Source: DASPKW01 sp038244055
GTDB lineage: Bacteria > Planctomycetota > Phycisphaerae > Tepidisphaerales > Tepidisphaeraceae
Length of the DNA stretch: 6,020 nt
Reading direction: 5' to 3'
Assembly: GCA_038244055.1 (NCBI GenBank)
Contig: JBBRTW010000447.1
Location: 1-6,020 of the forward strand
Shown: piece by piece, positions 4,743 through 6,020 of the stretch
Numbering within the stretch: position 1 is the first letter of the stretch
Layout: each line of letters opens with the position of its first letter
Position numbers and translations under genes: made by a program
Notes under the pieces: generated by a model
Seen by the model: only the letters and a program-made list of their open reading frames with translations
What the model was told of the DNA's origin: nothing
The model's database searches: none

Positions 4743-6020
4743 ATGATGTCCACACCACTGCGCATCTTCGTTCTGCTTCTGCTCGCGCCACTGGCGCGGG
4801 GAGCGAGTTCCAACTCGCTGATGGACATTTCCGCGGATGGCAAGTTGCTCGCCTGCTCGAATCGCGACTCGGGCTCGGTTTCCATCGTCGACCTTCAGAG
4901 CCATAAGAAGCTGCGCGAAATTCCCGTCGGCCATAAGCCGGAAGGGGTCTGCTTCATCGGCAAGACACATGCGCTTGCCATCGCAGTCTATCACGATGAC
5001 CAGATTGTCTTTCTGGATGCCGACACCGGCCAATCCTCCGGCCACACCGACGTTCTCGATGAACCGTACGGCATCGTCGCCTCTTCCGCCGGCGACAAAA
5101 TCTACGCCACGCTCAGCTACCCCGGCCAAGTGATCGAGATTGATGTCGCCACCCGGAAGATCACCCGCACGTTCAGCGGCGGCGCGTTCAACCGCGGCAT
5201 CGCGATCTCGGCCGACAATTCCCGCCTCTTTGTCACCGAGTATTACACCGCCACCGTTCTGGCGATCGATCTGACCACCGGCCAGATCGCCGACCGCTGG
5301 CCCGCCACGGCGAGCGACAATCTTTCGCGCCAGATTACGCTTCACCCCACGCGGCCCAAGGCCTACCTCTCGCATATCCGCTCGGCCACCGAGCGCGCCC
5401 AGGGCGAGGGCTCGATCTTCCCGTACGTCAGTGTCATCGATACCGCGCCTGCCGTTGTCCCCGTTGGCGATAAGAAACCCGCCAAGCGGCGCACGCGCAT
5501 TCCGATGGATTCGTTCATCGGCACCCATGTCACCGCCAACCCATGGGAAGTCGCCATCTCGCCCGATGGCCGGCGGTTCTTCTCCGTATTCAGCGGAACC
5601 GATGATCTCTATGCGTGCGATGTCGTCGATGATGACTACCGCGAACTCGCCTGGCGCTCGACGCTGCAACTGGGCCATAACCCGCGGGCCGTGCGGGTTG
5701 CGCCCGATGGGCGGACTTTCTACGTCTACAACGCGCTGGATTTCAATGTCGTCGCGTATGACGTTAAATCCCTGAGCAAGATTGCAACTGTTGAGGTCAC
5801 CACCAACCCGCTCGGCGAAGAAGTGCTGCAGGGCAAGCGGCTCTTCTACTCAGCGCTTCAGCCGATGGTCGGCCGGCGCTGGATTTCCTGTTCCAGCTGT
5901 CATCCCGATGGCGATGGCGACGGTCGAACCTGGCGCAATCCCGAGGGGCTGCGCAACACGCCGTCGATGAGCGGCCTGGCGTGGACGCATCCGCTGCACT
6001 GGTCGGCCGACCGCGACGAA
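4743..6020 (+). CDS. Exported YVTN beta-propeller / cytochrome c peroxidase-like fusion (partial, 3' end off window)
   Basis: The gene is open for 426 codons to the right edge. Tandem ATG codons at 4743 and 4746 begin a signal peptide (hydrophobic 8-15, cleavage near ARG-A at 18-21), and an in-frame TGA at 4740-4742 rules out an earlier start. No Shine-Dalgarno is present. Residues about 24-370 contain successive propeller blades with the DG-x-x-x-[FY/L]-V pattern and closing VDL/IDL/YDV strands: ISADGKLLACSN at 29-40, ISPDGRRFFSVF at 272-283 and VAPDGRTFYVYN at 319-330. Residues 383-387 are CSSCH, a covalent haem c attachment motif, followed at once by PDGDGDGRTW, then LRNTPSMSG at 403-411 and PLHWSADRDE at the window end. 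These match the di-haem cytochrome c peroxidase/MauG-like module that often follows YVTN propellers in planctomycetes and deltaproteobacteria. A second haem motif would be expected beyond the window. The likely role is periplasmic electron transfer or oxidation; the substrate is unknown. Confidence 0.93.
   Translation, partial: MMSTPLRIFVLLLLAPLARGASSNSLMDISADGKLLACSNRDSGSVSIVDLQSHKKLREIPVGHKPEGVCFIGKTHALAIAVYHDDQIVFLDADTGQSSGHTDVLDEPYGIVASSAGDKIYATLSYPGQVIEIDVATRKITRTFSGGAFNRGIAISADNSRLFVTEYYTATVLAIDLTTGQIADRWPATASDNLSRQITLHPTRPKAYLSHIRSATERAQGEGSIFPYVSVIDTAPAVVPVGDKKPAKRRTRIPMDSFIGTHVTANPWEVAISPDGRRFFSVFSGTDDLYACDVVDDDYRELAWRSTLQLGHNPRAVRVAPDGRTFYVYNALDFNVVAYDVKSLSKIATVEVTTNPLGEEVLQGKRLFYSALQPMVGRRWISCSSCHPDGDGDGRTWRNPEGLRNTPSMSGLAWTHPLHWSADRDE

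Noticed and set aside
4473..5678. 401-codon minus-strand open frame opposite the propeller gene
   Set aside because: The plus strand encodes a signal peptide, YVTN blades and CSSCH. The minus frame is a compositional shadow and also runs through the terminator and into the preceding gene.

Overview
The window is GC-rich bacterial DNA. The mix of exported proteins suggests a planctomycete: a LamG-containing surface protein, a free-standing DsbD N-terminal-type protein, a small periplasmic thioredoxin-fold protein of a kind I associate with Planctomycetes, and a YVTN propeller fused to c-type haem. Genes with little or no Shine-Dalgarno sequence also fit. The phylum is an inference from family content, since there is no rRNA or other marker here.

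Layout: bases 1-2294 are one minus-strand gene whose 3' end lies off the left edge (764 codons visible). It encodes an exported or lipid-anchored protein with a LamG/concanavalin A-like domain and a long region that looks like a beta-propeller. A divergent intergenic region (2295 to about 2538) follows. All remaining genes are on the plus strand: a weakly supported orphan ORF of about 100 residues with atypical codon use (2539-2841); a 43-residue, very basic Lys/Gln-rich protein (2931-3062); a signal-peptide protein with a DsbD N-terminal-type domain and one CHDTC cysteine pair (3082-3942); a leader with a plausible sigma70 promoter (3943-4125); an exported thioredoxin-fold protein with a CYRC motif (4126-4674); a near-perfect intrinsic terminator (4701-4732); and a YVTN beta-propeller/cytochrome c gene that starts 11 bases after that terminator and runs off the right edge (4743-6020).

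How the genes may work together: four of the six proteins carry export signals. Two of these have exactly one cysteine pair each after the predicted signal cleavage, and a third has a covalent haem c site. This is a periplasmic redox neighbourhood (dithiol proteins beside a haem protein), but no membrane electron conduit lies in the window, so any shared pathway is inference. No mobile elements, CRISPR arrays, tRNA or rRNA genes were seen. I found no clear case for a wholly new system. The points most worth following are the displaced CxxC in the thioredoxin-fold protein, the terminator set against the start of the haem gene, and the small basic protein.
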